From Brienomyrus brachyistius (taxonomy: Eukaryota; Chordata; Actinopteri; Osteoglossiformes; Mormyridae), in contig NC_064538.1 in NCBI RefSeq assembly GCF_023856365.1, positions 15,788,435-15,852,434 of the forward strand: a DNA stretch of 64,000 nt. Direction: 5' to 3'. Position numbers and translations under genes: made by a program. The stretch's first letter is position 1; each line of letters begins with the position of its first letter. The notes under the pieces were generated by a model that searched no databases, was not told the origin of the DNA, and was given only the letters and a program-made list of their open reading frames with translations. Of this stretch, positions 14,101 through 25,486 are shown one piece after another.

Positions 14101-16928
14101 ATGTATTTCACAAGTTACCAATGGCCGTTCAGGACGTATCTCATGCTTAGTAGAGGAGCGTCCGTATTTAGGTTCAGATAGTTCTACTGTTTGATTGTAG
14201 CCTGTTTCCACTGTTCTTTTGTATGCAGAGTGCCTCTACACTGTCTATTCCAGTGTGGCAGATGCTGCTTCTGAGACTTGGCAAGAAGACCACTATCTTT
14301 ATTGGACTGTCGGTCAGTTAGTCTTTTCTATTGCATGAGATCTTTACAGAGTTATTCTATTACACAAGATATTTGCTTGTTTCATGCTTTCACCATTTCA
14401 AGCTTAAGCCTGGACTTATTCTGTAGATATACATCCCAACTCTGATCATCATTGCCTCTGTGAAGACCCACCTCCCAACCTACATCCTCATGTCCATCCT
14501 AGCTGGATCCAGTCTTGCAGCATTATACTTGCTTCCCTGGTGAGTTCTTCCTCTTCAGCGTTCACTGTCACTGAGACACTCCTCCTGTCTGGGCTACACA
14601 AAAATGACCTGGGGATTTCCCCACAGCTGATATTTACATTCACAGTCACTTATTCAGATTATGGTTTACCTATTTATTTTGTTAGCAGGGCCACGGGGTT
14701 CCAGAATCTATGGGTACAACCCAGGATGGGTGCCAACCCATTGTAGAGTACACTCACACACCATTCTCATCTAAGGGCAATTTGGTAACTCCGTTTTACC
14801 ATACCATGACAACACAGAGAGAACATGCAAGACACCATGGTGGAATCTTGAAGCCTGGTCCCAGAAGTGTGAGGCAACAGTGCTAAACACTTCATCCCCA
14901 AACCACCCCTGTTATGGATTGAAATAGCACAAATACTTGAAGTAATTAAGCTGAAAGAATGAGTTGGATTGAAAGGAGTCTGATATGCGTTTAAAATTTT
15001 AGAAACATTGTTTCAGTTACAAAATTATGGTCTGCAGGTTCAGGTTTTTAGTTGTTGTTTTTTTTTCAGATTAGCAAGTGTTACCATTTTCTGCTACTCA
15101 GATACAGTGCATTTAATGTAGCAGGTCAACATGCCCTTGATATTGGGCCAACCATTCATATTGTCTTACATGTATAAATCTTGTAACATCAGTGAATTAA
15201 AAATTGAATTACAAATGAAAAGAAATATATGAACTACGATATATGAACTACTTGTGCAAGATCCCGCCATTCTGTTTTAATTAATATCCACAGACAAGGG
15301 TACCATATATGGGGGAGGGGAATAAGGTAATTGCAAGGGCCCCTGAGTGACAAGGGCCCTAAAATTTGTAACATAATTGGACTAGTCTAGGTTGGAGACC
15401 CAATATAATGTGCTTTCATGAGGCTGAAAATCTCTAGTGGTGCTTGTGTCTGCAGGCATAGCCCCATTGGATATATTAATGGTTTTTAATAGAAACTAAT
15501 AGTATTTCTTCCTGGTTGTGAACAGCACTAGCTTTGTCTGTGACACAAAATCCCAGAATTCAGAGCAAAAATCAAACCATTCAGTCAGCATCTCATAGGA
15601 AGCTGATGGAGGGGAAAGGCGAGGAATCATTGCTACTCAGTTCATTTAGTTTTAATAAATAGTTAAGAATATTGTAATTTAGTGCTTTGCATATTTGTTT
15701 TATTTCAGGGTTGTCAGGCTTCTGATGTTAGAGCCATTTACCAAATAATTTATCAGATTTGTTCATAAATATTCACCTTCTGTTTTGAGAGCAATGTCAT
15801 AAACAGAGAAAAAAAGTGTTGGTGGACAAAGTGGTGTGCAACCTTGTTTGAGTCATGTTCAAAAGAAATTACATATTAATAATCATTACGAAGTACTTTC
15901 CTTATTGCAGAACACATACAAGAGAAACAACATCATAACCTATGCAAGGGGATCCAAACATGTTTTCCTGGACAAAGGCGGTGCTGGGATTAAAGAAAAA
16001 AACCATTCTAAAATATATTTTTTAAAATGGTAGTGTCATGTCCATTGCAGGCATAGAGGAACCTACACCAGCTCCCCTTTATACTTAGTATTTTACAAAC
16101 ATGTAATGTGTGGAAATCTAGATGTTACTTAAAGAGGAACTTGAAACAATGCAGCTACAACTTGTGCATTTTCAAGACTGTATGGGAAGTTTTAAGCTAT
16201 ATACAGTTTTATCTTCATACTAAGTTTGCATATCTTACAAAAACTCTGCAGCACAGCCTATTCCTTTTAGTTTTTGAATCTAGGTTATGTAGGGCCCAAA
16301 ATCTGGGTGCTCTGGTTCTGTCTAAGCTCCATGCATTAGTGTAGTGGATCATTTATGTGGTAGTTATGGATAGCTGGGAAACCCGTAGGACTGCTGTTAT
16401 TAAGGGCTAGGTCTGATGTTTAGGCATTTATGTAAGAGATGTCTGCCTCACCGTGATGATGTAATGGACGTGTGCTGCTTTTTTTAAAGCACTGACTCAT
16501 TTCAACTTAAGGATTGCAGACCCAGCGTCCAGGCATCTAATTCAAGAACCCTTCTGATTTAGAGCGTCTCTGTCTTTCAGGTCAATGCTACCAGATGTGG
16601 TTGATGACTTCAAAGTGAAGCACCCAACCTGCAAGGACCTGGAGCCCATGTTCTATTCCTGCTTCGTGTTCTTCAATAAATTTGGAGGGGGCGTGTCAGT
16701 TGGGATTTCCACCCTGGCTTTATAGTGAGTTGAAATTTTGCTTTTCATTTACGTCAGTCACATTTCCTTAGTTGTTTTGAGTATGAACACTGAGGCACAA
16801 GCCCATCAATGTTAATTCAGCATAATAATTACTCCAATTAAGTTTCGAGTAGAACTTGGAAAAACCTCAAGGCATCTCAGATCAGCATCTTAGGCTACAG
16901 TTGTTCTACACAGTAACTCCACCTTTTG

Positions 16929-16963
<35 letters not shown>

Positions 16964-18141
16964 GGGTGATATCCTACAGTATAGTGCAACAAATTAGTCG
17001 TACATTGTTTACTATACTTTATATAACATGGTTTTCACTATGCAGCCAAAGTATTAACAGTCAAAGTACTTTTATATTATAGTAAAAATCCATCTCAAGT
17101 TTTGCATCATTTCAGATGCCATCTAGAATCACCAACACAATGGTGAATTTATAGTGCAACAGTTAATTATCGGGGGTGCAGAAACGACCTGAAATTCACA
17201 TATTACTGAAGAACTTAACACCTATCCATCCCTTATGGCTGAAAAGCCCTGTGGGTATTGGCATGTAAATGTTTCATTCGCAATACAACACAAGACACAA
17301 GTTGGTAACCAATCGAGGCTTTGTTCAATTTGTATAAAACAGCTGATGAAAACAGACAACCTGAAGCCCAAGTGTGGTTCACTGACGTTTGTGATATGAG
17401 AAATCAAGTCATCAGGAAATTAAGAAGGTTATTAGTAAAGCCAAGCTTGATACTGTAGTGATGAACCAAATGGAACTGCTGTGCTGCACTCCTGTTTGCA
17501 TGTTCTTTTTTTAACACGACTCCTACTTTGCTGTTTGCAAAGTTTTGTCGGGTACGAGCCAGGTGCCTGCAAGCACAATGACAGCGTGATCTCCACGTTG
17601 CGGGTGCTGTTTGCTCCGGTCCCCATTGTGCTTTTGCTGGTTGGGATGCTGCTCTTTTACTTCTACCCCATCAATGAGGAGAGGCGCCAGCAGATCCAGA
17701 GGGAGCTGGAAGAAGCCGTGTGAGTCCACTTTTACAAAGACGTAACCTGCAAATACTGAACGAAAGCATGTTAGTTAGTTATAGCAGCCATCGCCTGTAT
17801 AGTAGGAGCATGGATGAATGAACTGAATCAACTTACCTGCTCAAATATTTTACATCAAAGATCAGTGTTACACATTCTTAAGCATGTAGTTGTTTTGCAA
17901 GATAGAAAGTACGAGAGTAGTATTTTCTAATATCTTTGTAGGGTCATGGATTTTAAAAGATTTATTGCATGAACTGGTCTGGATCTGACTGGGAGGTATG
18001 ATCTCTATGTTTTACCATACCAGTCTGTACTGATGTTCTATGCTTGTGTGCACCATCTTCCCCAACAGAAAGGGGAATGCAAACCTTGATGGAATCAGCA
18101 CTGAGGCCACCCCAAACCCGTCCAAATCAAGCCCCAACTAG
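5156..18141 (+). CDS. MFSD2-family lipid transporter (MFSD2A/2B-like), complete, 14 exons
   Basis: A 12-helix major facilitator of the MFSD2 group, which moves lysophospholipids (MFSD2A) or sphingosine-1-phosphate (MFSD2B) across the plasma membrane. Exons: 5156-5248, 5793-5912, 6544-6668, 9252-9384, 9953-10031, 10585-10748, 11393-11483, 12217-12338, 12600-12683, 14229-14312, 14427-14539, 16581-16724, 17543-17719, 18069-18141. They total 1602 nt, or 533 residues, with every junction in frame. Visible signatures are KLCYAIGGAPYQ (TM1), GRAWDAISDPLVG with acidic residues D88 and D92 of the sodium site (TM2), HVPYSSLNMF, RDSATGYRMG, SMLPDVVDDF, and FFNKFGGGVS with K436, matching the essential lysine of MFSD2A. 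Sequons N218 and N226, and C214 with C460, fit the glycosylated, disulfide-linked loop. The tail resembles MFSD2B (GYEPGACK). The start ATG has a good context (GGACATGG). 2A versus 2B identity needs a tree, so no symbol is given. Confidence 0.93.
7340..7661 (+). mobile_element. tRNA-derived SINE type 1, with target duplication
   Basis: Starts with GGCCGGCATGGTGGTGCAGT (A box), runs through the TCCAAAAACATGCTGAGGC and TGGGTTGTTCCCTGCCTCGT body and ends TGGATGGATGG. It is flanked by a perfect 13-bp duplication, ATGTTTCATGCAA, at 7327-7339 and 7662-7674. About 35 bases around the B box are missing compared with the copy at 33612-33968. It lies in MFSD2-like intron 3. Confidence 0.9.
7995..8288. 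mobile_element. MITE-like element with short terminal inverted repeats
   Basis: The left end TACACTGTCCTCAACTTATG pairs with the reverse complement of the right end (ACTGTCCCAACTTACATTC). The internal 250 bases have no coding potential. This fits a small non-autonomous mariner/pogo-type element in MFSD2-like intron 3. Confidence 0.45.
8975..9113 (+). mobile_element. 3' end of a CR1/L2-type LINE (copy 1)
   Basis: Carries AAATCAGAACTAGAT, then TTAAGTTCTCCCCAAACAAG, CTTGATGGGCCTAATGGCC and TCCTTTTGTTTGTAAATTC. This is the same 3' tail as copies at 40835-41090 (+) and 53888-54440 (-). Only the last codons and the 3'UTR of the element survive. Confidence 0.7.
9510..9838. mobile_element. MITE-like element with inverted ends
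   Basis: ATACAACCACTCCTTCTTTA at the left end pairs with the reverse complement of the right end (AATACAACCAGTCCTTGATTA). The inner sequence has repeated TTAGCGA/TTAGCGATC motifs and no ORF. Intron 4 of the MFSD2-like gene. Confidence 0.5.
11945..12012 (+). repeat. 3' tail fragment of SINE type 1
   Basis: CCCGTGACCCAGTAGGATAA, then GCGGTTTGGAAAATGG followed by repeated GGAT units. Only the tail is present, so it is a severely 5'-truncated insertion or a recombination remnant. Confidence 0.75.
13637..14085. mobile_element. Non-autonomous DNA transposon remnant
   Basis: Begins near ACACTATATGGGCAACTGTA and ends near GAATGTCCACATAC. It contains TGTGCCATTCAGGTTGAG and GGATGGTGCCAAGTGG, then a CACCTCTGTCAGTAATAGGT block. 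This order matches a widespread teleost element that starts CACTATATGGACAAAAGTAT, as I remember it. Degenerate, with no ORF; intron 9 of the MFSD2-like gene. Confidence 0.5.
14685..14905 (-). repeat. Old SINE type 1 copy, minus orientation
   Basis: In plus orientation it reads CAACCCAGGATGGGTGCCAA, GGGCAATTTGGTAACTCC, AGAGAACATGCAAG and TGTGAGGCAACAGTGCTAA. This is the reverse order of the SINE body to head seen at 33612-33968, with many substitutions. Confidence 0.65.
16930..16966. repeat. (ATT)n microsatellite
   Basis: About twelve ATT/TTA units in a row in MFSD2-like intron 12. Confidence 0.9.
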
Positions 18142-18869
18142 AAGCCTTTTTGCTGGGTTTTTCCAAAAGCAGACCTCTGTAAGCCAAATGGATGTGACGT
18201 GCCTTAGACAACATGTATGTCTCTCTCTGTGTATTACATAGTAAATATCATTTGTATAATATAACATAATGAATGATTTCGTATGGTATTTCCCATATAC
18301 AGTCACGGAAAAAGATATCACAGTACAATTTTTTGTTTCAGTCATTTTTCAATTTATGTGTGAGTCCACAACTTTATTCAACAAAAATTACGGAGTTATT
18401 TGTTACCCATTGTTGAGGGTCACACCTGAATTTAAAACAATGGCCGTAATTGTGCTTATACAGCCACATCTCTTATAAAAAGTGGTTCTCAATATTTTTC
18501 TGCAAACTGCAGTCTGGTTCTTCCCTGTTTCTCATTAATGAAGGGCTTCTTCCTTGCTCTATGGGACCTCAGTCCTGCTTCTAGGAGCCTGATACAAACT
18601 GTCCTAGCAGTGCATCTCAGACCTGCACTTAATGTTTCCCGTTCCTTTTGAAGGTTACTTGAGGTCAATTCATGAAAAACAGCCAGATAAGTTGACGGTC
18701 ATCTCTGGCATTAGAAAGTTGCTTCTGCCCTTTACCTGGCTGGTTTCTGGTCGTTTCCGGTGTCTCCTGCTTCACCTTATATTTATGTACTGTTGTCTTT
18801 AAACCTGAAAGCAGCCTGCTGCTCAGGGTATCCTTCTTCCAGCAGAACCGCAATTAAACCAGGATTTAA

Positions 18870-19098
18870 AAATTTAAATAAGTTTAGCATTATTGCCTCA
18901 CACCTCAAAGACTGAAGTTGAATCCTGTGTGTACACGGATCCTATGAGTATTCTGGGTTCCTAAAGGTCACGCAGTTTGGTCAGTTGGTTGTTCGTAGTG
19001 TATGATAGCCCATGTGTGGAATCAGCATCCTATGCAGATGGTCCCTCTGCTTTGCGCTTTGCTGCCTGAGATCCCTTTAACCCTGTGATGTGACATAA
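18870..19098 (+). repeat. Old SINE type 1 copy in the 3' region of the MFSD2-like gene
   Basis: TTAGCATTATTGCCTCACAC and CTGGGTTCCTAAAGG, then a Tgt-rich middle and a GGGTGGATG tail follow the SINE block order. It may be part of the 3'UTR, because the polyadenylation signal lies downstream. Confidence 0.5.
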
Positions 19099-19219
19099 AT
19101 GGGTGGATGTTGTTACATGTAACTTTTTTTTTTTTACAAAGAAAACAATGAACATTTTAAAGACGCATAGACATACTAATGATGACATTTTGAGTAATAA
19201 TTTTTTATGTAACTTCAGC

Positions 19220-19225
19220 AATAAA
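19220..19225 (+). terminator. Probable polyadenylation signal of the MFSD2-like gene
   Basis: AATAAA about 1.08 kb after the stop codon and about 500 bases before the fkbp1a start codon. It is the first clear canonical hexamer after the stop. Confidence 0.5.
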
Positions 19226-19717
19226 TTTTCAATTAAAATAGTGTTGTTGGTTTCTTATCGTGAACTTAGCGGTAAATAAAGGACGCAGTTTCAGAATACA
19301 ATACAGTATATGGAATCTGTACTTGCCTAACGGTAACATCGCTATGCAGTCCAAAAACAAGGGAGGATAGTGCCATCTAATGGCTACGGACGATTTCTGC
19401 AGTCTGTTAACTTTAGATAAAAGGAAGCTTTAACAGAATTTCTGTTTTATATAACGCATCTCCCTTTTTCTAATATCGACTGCTTTTAGATCTTTGGTTA
19501 TGTTAGTACTCGTTGGACACCATATATCCCAGGATTTTTACATCGGTTTAAAATCAATACTTTTCCGATGAACCTTCGCTACGCCTCACGCACCAGGGTC
19601 GCGGAAGAACCGCGGCCGATCACGTGGGAGTCTCTGCAAAGAGAGCTGGAAGCAGCTGCATTTCAGTGCTACGTTGCAGGACGTGTGTGCTGTCGGAAGG
19701 CTAGATTCGGAAACGAT

Positions 19718-22060
19718 ATGGGCGTCGAAATCGAGACAATAACTCCCGGCGACGGTAAAGTGATTTTACGTCTCCCCTTTATGCTTTTCAAGCTTAGACG
19801 AATATTGAAATTTTATGTTTGCATTTTAGAACGCCTGTTATTTTTAACAGGTTTTCTTGTACGGTCTTGGCGTTGATTGCGCATTTTTTTTTCCAGGAAG
19901 GACTTTTCCAAAAAAGGGGCAGACGTGCGTGGTGCATTATGTCGGTAAGTTTGGTTTACAGTCTTAATGCTTGCAGTATTGCTTCAAATCAAGTTAATCG
20001 GGGCCTTACTGAGATGTGTTTCTAATGGTTCCGCACCCGTGTTTTCATAACATCGGTGGAAAGCCTGGAATTTTTTAGAGGGACGATGCCCGGTGGTTTT
20101 CTAGGTTTGCATCCGCGTGTATGGAAACACATTTTGACAGATCTGCTATCAAAACTTCACATTAGGATCTCGACAGCATTATATTACAATGCTCCCTTTT
20201 GAATGACCATTCTGTTAACCTGTACTATATTGTGTTAGGAAACACAATATACAAGGGAAATATTTCAAATGAAGGCTGCGCAGCTATCTGATTATTCTTA
20301 GTATTGAGTTGGTTTTCTAACTGGTCAGTTGGAATCAATTAATGTTTGGACGTGGGTCACAGAGCACAAGCGTTGCATTTGTTCTGGGCCACATGGCTAC
20401 TCCGACGCTATAGCGGCAATGAAGAATAATTGAAAGCGGACGGATACCTGTCACTGGCCAAATGGAACATCACATTATCCTGTTTGACTTTCATTTCACT
20501 TTAGTTTAATATACTGCCCTCGGCGTGTTTGGTTGCTAAATAGCCTAGTGAAAATTTTATTCTGGAAAGCCATCTCAAAGTTGGCAGCATCGATGTAATT
20601 TTTAAATATTAAGCGGTGGCTTCTTTGCATATAATTAGTATTAACTTTTTGCTTTTTGTGCTTGAACGTCCATCTGTCCGTCCATCCATCCATCTATCCA
20701 TCCTTCCGTCCGTCCATCCTTCATCCATCTATCCATGCATTTTCTATACTTGCTTAATTAATGCCTGTTGGCACTTTTAAAGTACCAAATTATGAAAATT
20801 ACTGCGTTTCCCTTGGGTAAGCGTTCTTGCACTGCAGACTGCTACATATGCATTATCATTTTTACGGCGAACCTCGGTACGGCGCAGGAGACACAGACCT
20901 GTCATGTATTACAATGCGAGTAGCTTTTTTTATAACTTAAAATTTTATTGATTTCTAACGTGCTATTTTTTGTATGCAGCAGTGTATCTTAAAAAAATCG
21001 AATGGTAGTCGAATAAAAACTTTACGGCACGAGATGTATATAATATATGATTAAGACATCCCGTTTCTCCGTCATATAATGTAGGCATGATAATCAGATG
21101 TACAACTTAAAATCGGCTTTAAAATGCAATCAGATAGCTCCCATGACAAGATGACAATTCATCGACTACTTTCTTTCCCAATAGTTTTTTGTTACAAGAT
21201 GGAGGCGTTTTCTGTTGCTGTCGGTGGTGTTTTTCATATTTTGCATCGATGTGTCAGATATTCAGTTATTACAATGACTAAAATGACTAAAATGTCTTAG
21301 TTTCATTGGGTCTTTGGCCAGCTGTGTTTCTATGAATAAAGATGCAGGTAAAATCTGACATGACAGTTTTGTGTGTGACCTGTTTGACACTGTACTGTTT
21401 GTGAACACACCTAGATTGCCCCAGTTTGAAAACACAGTTAGCAGGAGCATGATTTGCTTTAGCGATTTCATACAACAGAAAAATTACAGATTTAAAATCT
21501 TTCTCAATGTCCATTTCCATATCACAGGTTCTCTTACTGATGGACGCAAATTTGACTCATCCCGGGATAGAGACAAACCCTTCAAGTTCAAGATTGGGAA
21601 ACATGAAGTTATCCGTGGTTGGGAAGAGGGAGTAGGGCAGGTACAGTTATTTTAGGAATTGCACAAGGTCTGGGCTGTAACAGATTTTTGACCAAACCTA
21701 TGGTGTTGAAAACAAAAATTCCCTGCATCTGCTTTGAGCAGTCCTAGTTCATCGATTGCCAGCGGTTGGTACTAACATCACAACGCTGTATGCATTGTGG
21801 CTGTAAGACTGAGTTAGCAACGCTTCTTGTTTTGAGTTTAACTGACACGATACACGACAGCAGGATTTTGCTGGTTCTAATGTGATTTTGGATGCGTAAA
21901 CTCTAACTTCCCCTCCACTTTGTCCTTCCAGATGAGTGTAGGCCAGAGGGCTAAACTGACTTGTTCCCCTGACTATGCCTATGGAAATAAGGGCCACCCA
22001 GGAATCATTCCGCCCAATGCCACTCTCATCTTTGATGTGGAGCTGCTTGGCCTTGAGTGA
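19718..22060 (+). CDS. fkbp1a: FKBP12, peptidyl-prolyl cis-trans isomerase
   Basis: Cytosolic immunophilin that isomerises Xaa-Pro bonds, binds FK506 and rapamycin, and stabilises ryanodine/IP3 receptors and the TGF-beta type I receptor. Coding exons 19718-19754, 19897-19944, 21528-21640 and 21932-22060 give exactly 108 residues, the family length. The protein starts [13 protein letters not shown]. Counting without Met, it keeps the pocket residues Tyr26, Asp37, Val55-Ile56, Trp59, Tyr82 and Phe99 ([37 protein letters not shown]). Trp59 and DYAYG favour FKBP1A; FKBP1B has Phe59 and DVAYG. The ATG has G at -3 and +4. An in-frame ATG 150 bases upstream is reported as a finding. Whether it is a teleost a or b copy cannot be told. 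Confidence 0.97.
20680..20745. repeat. Degenerate (TCCA)n microsatellite
   Basis: Runs of CCATC, CCGTC and CCTTC units end in a TTTTCTATACTTGCTTAA-like sequence, the reverse complement of a SINE-type GGATGG tail. It lies in fkbp1a intron 2, with a counterpart at the same place in the downstream duplicate (about 24862-24882). Confidence 0.75.
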
Positions 22061-22747
22061 TCCTACCCCACAGCAGTGCTTCTTTGTTCTTGGTAAGTAT
22101 TGCTCTCTAAATGCTGGATGTCATCTTGCTTGTGCCAAATATGATTGTGATACGGGTAATACGAGCAGGATTTCAGATTCATGCTGAAGAAATAAAACTA
22201 CTTCCGCATTCTCTTTAGGAATTGTATAAGAAGCACATCCAGTAGTACTTGCACTGTTAGTGGTTGGTGGACTATATGTTAGTTACCAAAAAGCTCATTG
22301 GTGATGTGGCTGTGCACCTCTAGAGCACCGTGTGTGGAATTCTATTCTCTCCCTGTTCACATGGGTCTTCTAAAGGTACCTTGCACACATGCGCACGTTT
22401 CACAAGCGGTCTTCTTAGATTAAATGAACAGTATACATTCGATTGACTAAATTCTCAGCTAGGGAACACAAGCCATTTCTAAATTTAAGTGAATCAATAT
22501 CAGATTATTTTTACTGTCACTGCAAGTAATAGAGCCCATTTTTTGCTCATTATGAGGCTGAAACGGTAGCATAAGATGACAGTTATCTGTGGGCAGAGGG
22601 CCAGGTAATGTTCTCAGTCCATAATTTAACCTCAGGCATTATTAGTGAAAATTTGAAGCTGGCAGTGGACCAGCCTTTAAAGCAGATTCCACCTCCACTG
22701 TAAATGTGTCTCACTGATGTGAGTAATGTGAGTCCCCTGTAAATGTT

Positions 22748-22751
22748 CTGA

Positions 22752-22802
<51 letters not shown>
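22748..22802. repeat. (CT)n microsatellite
   Basis: About 27 perfect TC/CT units directly upstream of the CTGGCAG acceptor of the inferred fkbp1a 3'UTR intron. It therefore doubles as that intron's polypyrimidine tract. Confidence 0.95.
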
Positions 22803-22804
<2 letters not shown>

Positions 22805-23600
22805 CAGGTTGCCTCCTATCTTGGGAACAGGAGAGAGAGGAGTTTGTGTACTTGATTCTGTTACAGACTTCTGTCTATAGCTCCATTCCTGTCACATTTA
22901 CTCACATAAAGTATGTATTTGCAAACAAATTTTGTTTTCCAAACATTCTTCATTTTTACGTATTTTGTGCCATAACTTCATTCACCTCAGAATTCTTGAT
23001 CTTGAATTTAAAGACCTTTTCTTCTTGCTTTGTTTTGTGAAATTAAGTTGTGCGTGATTGGGTGTATACCAATTACAGAGTTAAAAGGAAAGAGCAGATT
23101 GTAAATGCATCTAGTGAAATTTTAAACCAGTGAAAAGCACAGTTATTTTACTTGTAGGAAAATGAGATTAGTTGTGTGTTTGAAAATGGGGTAATGACAT
23201 TCTTAAAAACAGATTTCTGAAAACCAAACATAAATATGACCTGTGATTATTATTTTCATACACTTGTGATATGAGGAAAAAATTTGGGGCGAGGAAATTG
23301 ATATCCTCCCTCCATTATTTTAAACCAACATGCCATTTTCTCAAATGCCAGTGTTTTATCTCTGAAATACTTATGTCATGAAAAATCTGCATCACTAGAG
23401 GCACAGCATCATGTGCTTTCGGAGTTGCTGCGCGATGAGGCTGATGAATGTTTTATATTGCGTTTGAAAGAACCTCAATCAGTCATGAGATGCTGGTCAT
23501 CGCTGCTCCCTGTTTCTGGCGTGGCATGAATGGCGTGTTATTGAGCTGTATATGTGTGTGCTAAATTAAACTGATGATAGAAATCAAAATGTGTGGTTGC

Positions 23601-23606
23601 AATAAA
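23601..23606 (+). terminator. fkbp1a: Likely distal polyadenylation signal of fkbp1a
   Basis: AATAAA in the context TTGCAATAAAGTGCTTTC, 1.54 kb after the stop, followed by T-rich sequence (GTTTTTTTCAG). Confidence 0.55.
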
Positions 23607-24966
23607 GTGCTTTCTACCATATTTGGAGGAAAATGTTTTTTTCAGTGTTTTTGTAAATGGGCACATTTTTCATTTTGGCACATTTTTCAGATTTAATTAT
23701 TTAATTTCTGATAGCTGAGGTGTAAATATAGGATAAATAGGAAGTCAAATACATCTTCCAAATGCTTACTATGGTCTGGCTTATCTGGAGCTTACACCAA
23801 ACAGAATAGCTATACCCTAGATCTCCCGTCATACCGAAACACTGAGCAATGTTGATAGGCCAGTTACGCTAACTGTAAGTATGTGACAGTAAAGGACACT
23901 TTGTTGTCTTAATTTGCATATTTCACCATAGATTCTTAACTAGATACATACATTAGTAGTATATATGTAAAACGACATTTAGTTTAATACAGACATATAG
24001 TACCAAATGTCCAACCATCCATCTTCTATCCGTTTACCCTAGACCATCTGTATCGTTTAGAAATACTTCCTGTTCCATATACAAACACGCACAAGCCAAG
24101 GTGGCTCTTCTTTAAAAGCGATCAGATCTTGTTATGCAAATTATGCATGAATTACTATCTGCAGTGTGTTAGCTTTGCGGTAACAGATTTGTATTTCCGT
24201 ATTATGTTTTTTTTTTTTTTTTTTAGCTTCAGCCGTGGGCGTCGCCGCCATTATATCGTGTCCCCTCACATTTCATAAATATTCGTTTGGACTCCCTCAC
24301 ATTTAACATAAAATATTAATTTTATGTCAGTGTGCCCCCCCCCCCCCCCACATTCAAAATGCTTCTGACACCCCTGGCATCAGCCAAATTAAAAACGAAA
24401 CCAGCGATGGAAACTTGTGATCCACCCCTTTGACATACACATGACACTCTACCAACGTCATGAAACAGGATGACAATGAGATTTTACCCTGCATGCACAA
24501 TAAAGCGTAAACAAATAAACACGAACACTTATATTATTCATTAGTAGTATACTAACACGAATACAATGTTATTATGCGTTGGTTGCTATGTGGCTACTCC
24601 GACGCTATATAGCGCTAATGAAGAATAATTTAATTGAGACTTGATGGATACCTGTCACTGACATTAAGGATCATCATATTACCGTGTTTGAGTTTTCGTT
24701 AACTTTAGTTTAATGCATTGCACTCGGCGTGTCTAGTTGCTAATTAATGTAAATGTTATTCTGGAAATTTGGCAGCATCGGTGGTAATTTTGTATATTAA
24801 GCGGTGGCTTCTATGCATAAAATTAGTTCCAACTTTTTGCTTTTTGTGCATTTTGAACATTCATCCATCCACCCGTCCATTTTTTGTAATTTTAAGTGTA
24901 ATTGATTTCTAACGTACAATTATTATTGCTCTTTTTTGTATGTGGCTGTAGTGTGTTAAATCTTAA

Positions 24967-25078
24967 GGGGCAGCGTGTGGCTCAGTGGGCTAAGCCTGTG
25001 TCCTTGTAATCAGAAGGTCGTAGGTTCGAACCCAGCCTTAGCACGTCCTTGAGCAAGACCCTTAACCCAACACAACAA
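24967..25078 (+). mobile_element. tRNA-derived SINE type 2
   Basis: GGGGCAGCGTGTGGCTCAGT gives the A box and GGTTCGAACCC the B box, followed by CCTTGAGCAAGACCCTTAAC. Related copies are at 32684-32925 and 56985-57200. It interrupts the duplicated fkbp1a intron and is absent from the original at about 20985, so it inserted after the duplication. Confidence 0.8.
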
Positions 25079-25486
25079 AGTTTCAAGAAAACGAATGGAG
25101 TAGTCAAATATAAAGTGTTTCCACTGTCAGTATGAGAGCTTTGTAATGCATGATTGTATAACGTCCAGGTGCACGTCACAAGATCGGGTTTAAAGTGCAA
25201 TCAGATAGTTCTCTTGACAAGATGACCTAATGGGCCTTGCATCAATTGATTTCTTTCCCAATAGTTATTATGGCAAGGTGGAGGCGTTTTTCGGTCGGTC
25301 GTGTTTTTCACATTTTGCATCGATAAACACAGTTATAATGGCAAAATGTCTTAGTTTCATCGAGTCTGTGGCCAGCTGGACTCCTATGAATAAAGATGCA
25401 GGTGAAATCTGACATTGTTTTGTGTGACTTTGACCTGTTTGACACTGTACTATTTGTGAACACGCCTACACAGCAAATTTGCCAGT

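Larger units (their letters stand above)
22061..23606 (+). other. fkbp1a: fkbp1a 3'UTR with a probable 3'UTR intron
   Basis: The stop codon is followed by CTTTGTTCTTG|GTAAGTATT at 22091-22092, a strong donor. A long CT tract ends in CTGGCAG at 22808, a strong acceptor. Vertebrate FKBP1A genes have a non-coding fifth exon in this position. AATAAA at 22191-22196 could end an unspliced short form, and AATAAA at 23601-23606 the spliced long form. The splice is inferred from signals, not from transcripts. Confidence 0.6.

Noticed and set aside
24967..25040. tRNA gene, suggested by good A- and B-box-like sequence
   Set aside because: The same head occurs at 32684 attached to a SINE body and tail. 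There is no cloverleaf with paired acceptor stem, so it is a SINE head.
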